A DNA stretch of 64,000 nucleotides, from contig NZ_CP034447.1 in the NCBI RefSeq assembly GCF_003952485.1, forward strand, positions 4,168,501 to 4,232,500. The letters run 5' to 3'. The notes beneath the pieces are model-generated. The model had not been told where the DNA came from. It searched no databases and saw only the letters and a program-made list of their open reading frames with translations. Shown in pieces: positions 63,527-64,000 of the stretch. Each line of letters begins with the position of its first letter. The first letter of the stretch is position 1. The translations under genes were made by a program, and so were the position numbers. Source of the DNA: Mesorhizobium sp. M1E.F.Ca.ET.045.02.1.1. GTDB lineage: Bacteria > Pseudomonadota > Alphaproteobacteria > Rhizobiales > Rhizobiaceae.

Positions 63527-64000
63527 ATGTCTGAAAGTCTCTCCGGCAAGGTTGCCGCAATCACTGGTGCTGCCTCCGGCATTGGGCTGGAATGCGCCCG
63601 CGCCATGCTCGCCGTCGGCGCAAAGGTCGTGCTGGTCGACCGGGCCGAGGATCGGCTGAAGGAGCTTGTCGCCGAGCTCGGCGACAATGCTTGCGCCGTG
63701 GTCACCGACCTGCTCGACCCGGCGAGCGTCAACCGCATGATGCCGGAGATCCTGGAGAAGGCCGGCACTCTCGACATCTTTCATGCCAATGCCGGCGCCT
63801 ATGTCGGCGGCGAGGTGGCGTCCGGCGATCCCGACCAATGGGACAAGATGCTCAACCTCAACATCAACGCCGTCTTCCGCACCGTCCATGCCGTGCTGCC
63901 GCATATGATCGAGAAGAAGAGCGGCGACATCATCGTCACCAGTTCCGTCGCCGGCTTCGTCCCCGTTGTCTGGGAGCCGATCTACACCGCCTCGAAATTC
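63527..64000 (+). CDS. Ribitol 2-dehydrogenase-like SDR oxidoreductase (partial, cut by right edge)
   Basis: 158 codons of a short-chain dehydrogenase. NAD-binding [20 protein letters not shown] at the N-terminus, the [20 protein letters not shown] segment and the start of the active site (SSVAGFVP, then YTASK with catalytic Tyr and Lys) are present. The wording closely follows enterobacterial ribitol dehydrogenase as I remember it. It would oxidise ribitol to D-ribulose after uptake by the preceding transporter. RBS GAAGAGG. Confidence 0.85.
   Translation, partial: MSESLSGKVAAITGAASGIGLECARAMLAVGAKVVLVDRAEDRLKELVAELGDNACAVVTDLLDPASVNRMMPEILEKAGTLDIFHANAGAYVGGEVASGDPDQWDKMLNLNINAVFRTVHAVLPHMIEKKSGDIIVTSSVAGFVPVVWEPIYTASKF

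Overview
The window reads as a chromosomal stretch of a Mesorhizobium-like alphaproteobacterium (Rhizobiales). The evidence is the high GC content, a rhizobial-type erythritol locus with its own eryEFG ABC transporter, a Rhc-family type III secretion system with a split secretin, and NasS/NasT-controlled nitrate assimilation. No rRNA, tRNA, CRISPR array or insertion sequence was recognised.

Layout. (1) 1-11319: erythritol catabolism. A leftward transporter operon (DUF2291 protein, eryE, eryF, eryG; eryG runs off the left edge) diverges across a 760-bp regulatory gap from a rightward operon eryA-eryB-eryC-eryD-tpiA2(eryH)-rpiB(eryI). This is the full route from erythritol to D-erythrose 4-phosphate. 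(2) 11482-41021: a type III secretion system in three blocks. The leftward block has rhcU, a CpaD-like lipoprotein, a CpaC-like secretin (RhcC2), rhcV, SctY- and SctX-like genes, an SctD ring protein and a 61-aa protein. The centre has an RpiR regulator, a 3402-residue LysM/SH3 protein, a LysR regulator and an L,D-transpeptidase. The rightward block has rhcC1(nolW)-nolB-rhcJ-nolU-rhcL-rhcN-sctO-rhcQRST. (3) 41184-45636: a DUF1445 hydro-lyase and an overlapping pair of a PPDK-like protein without its PEP domain and a DUF47-like protein. (4) 46058-58790: leftward nitrate assimilation: nasT-nasS, nrtA-nrtB-ATPase, then a Tat-signal mini-ORF-narK-nirB-nirD-nasA. (5) 59007-64000: an AraC regulator, a sugar/polyol ABC transporter and the start of a ribitol-dehydrogenase-like SDR cut by the right edge.

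How it works together. The two ends are polyol uptake and catabolism modules. In the nitrate block, two homologous leaders each carry a sigma-54-type promoter, a hexaloop hairpin of the ANTAR type and an intrinsic terminator. They fit antitermination by the NasT encoded upstream, with NasS as the nitrate sensor. The T3SS has most of the export gate, ring and ATPase complex genes, but its SctU lacks the NPTH autocleavage motif. I found no SctP, gatekeeper, classical translocator or TtsI gene. The giant LysM protein in its middle is the strongest candidate for an undescribed secreted or envelope component.
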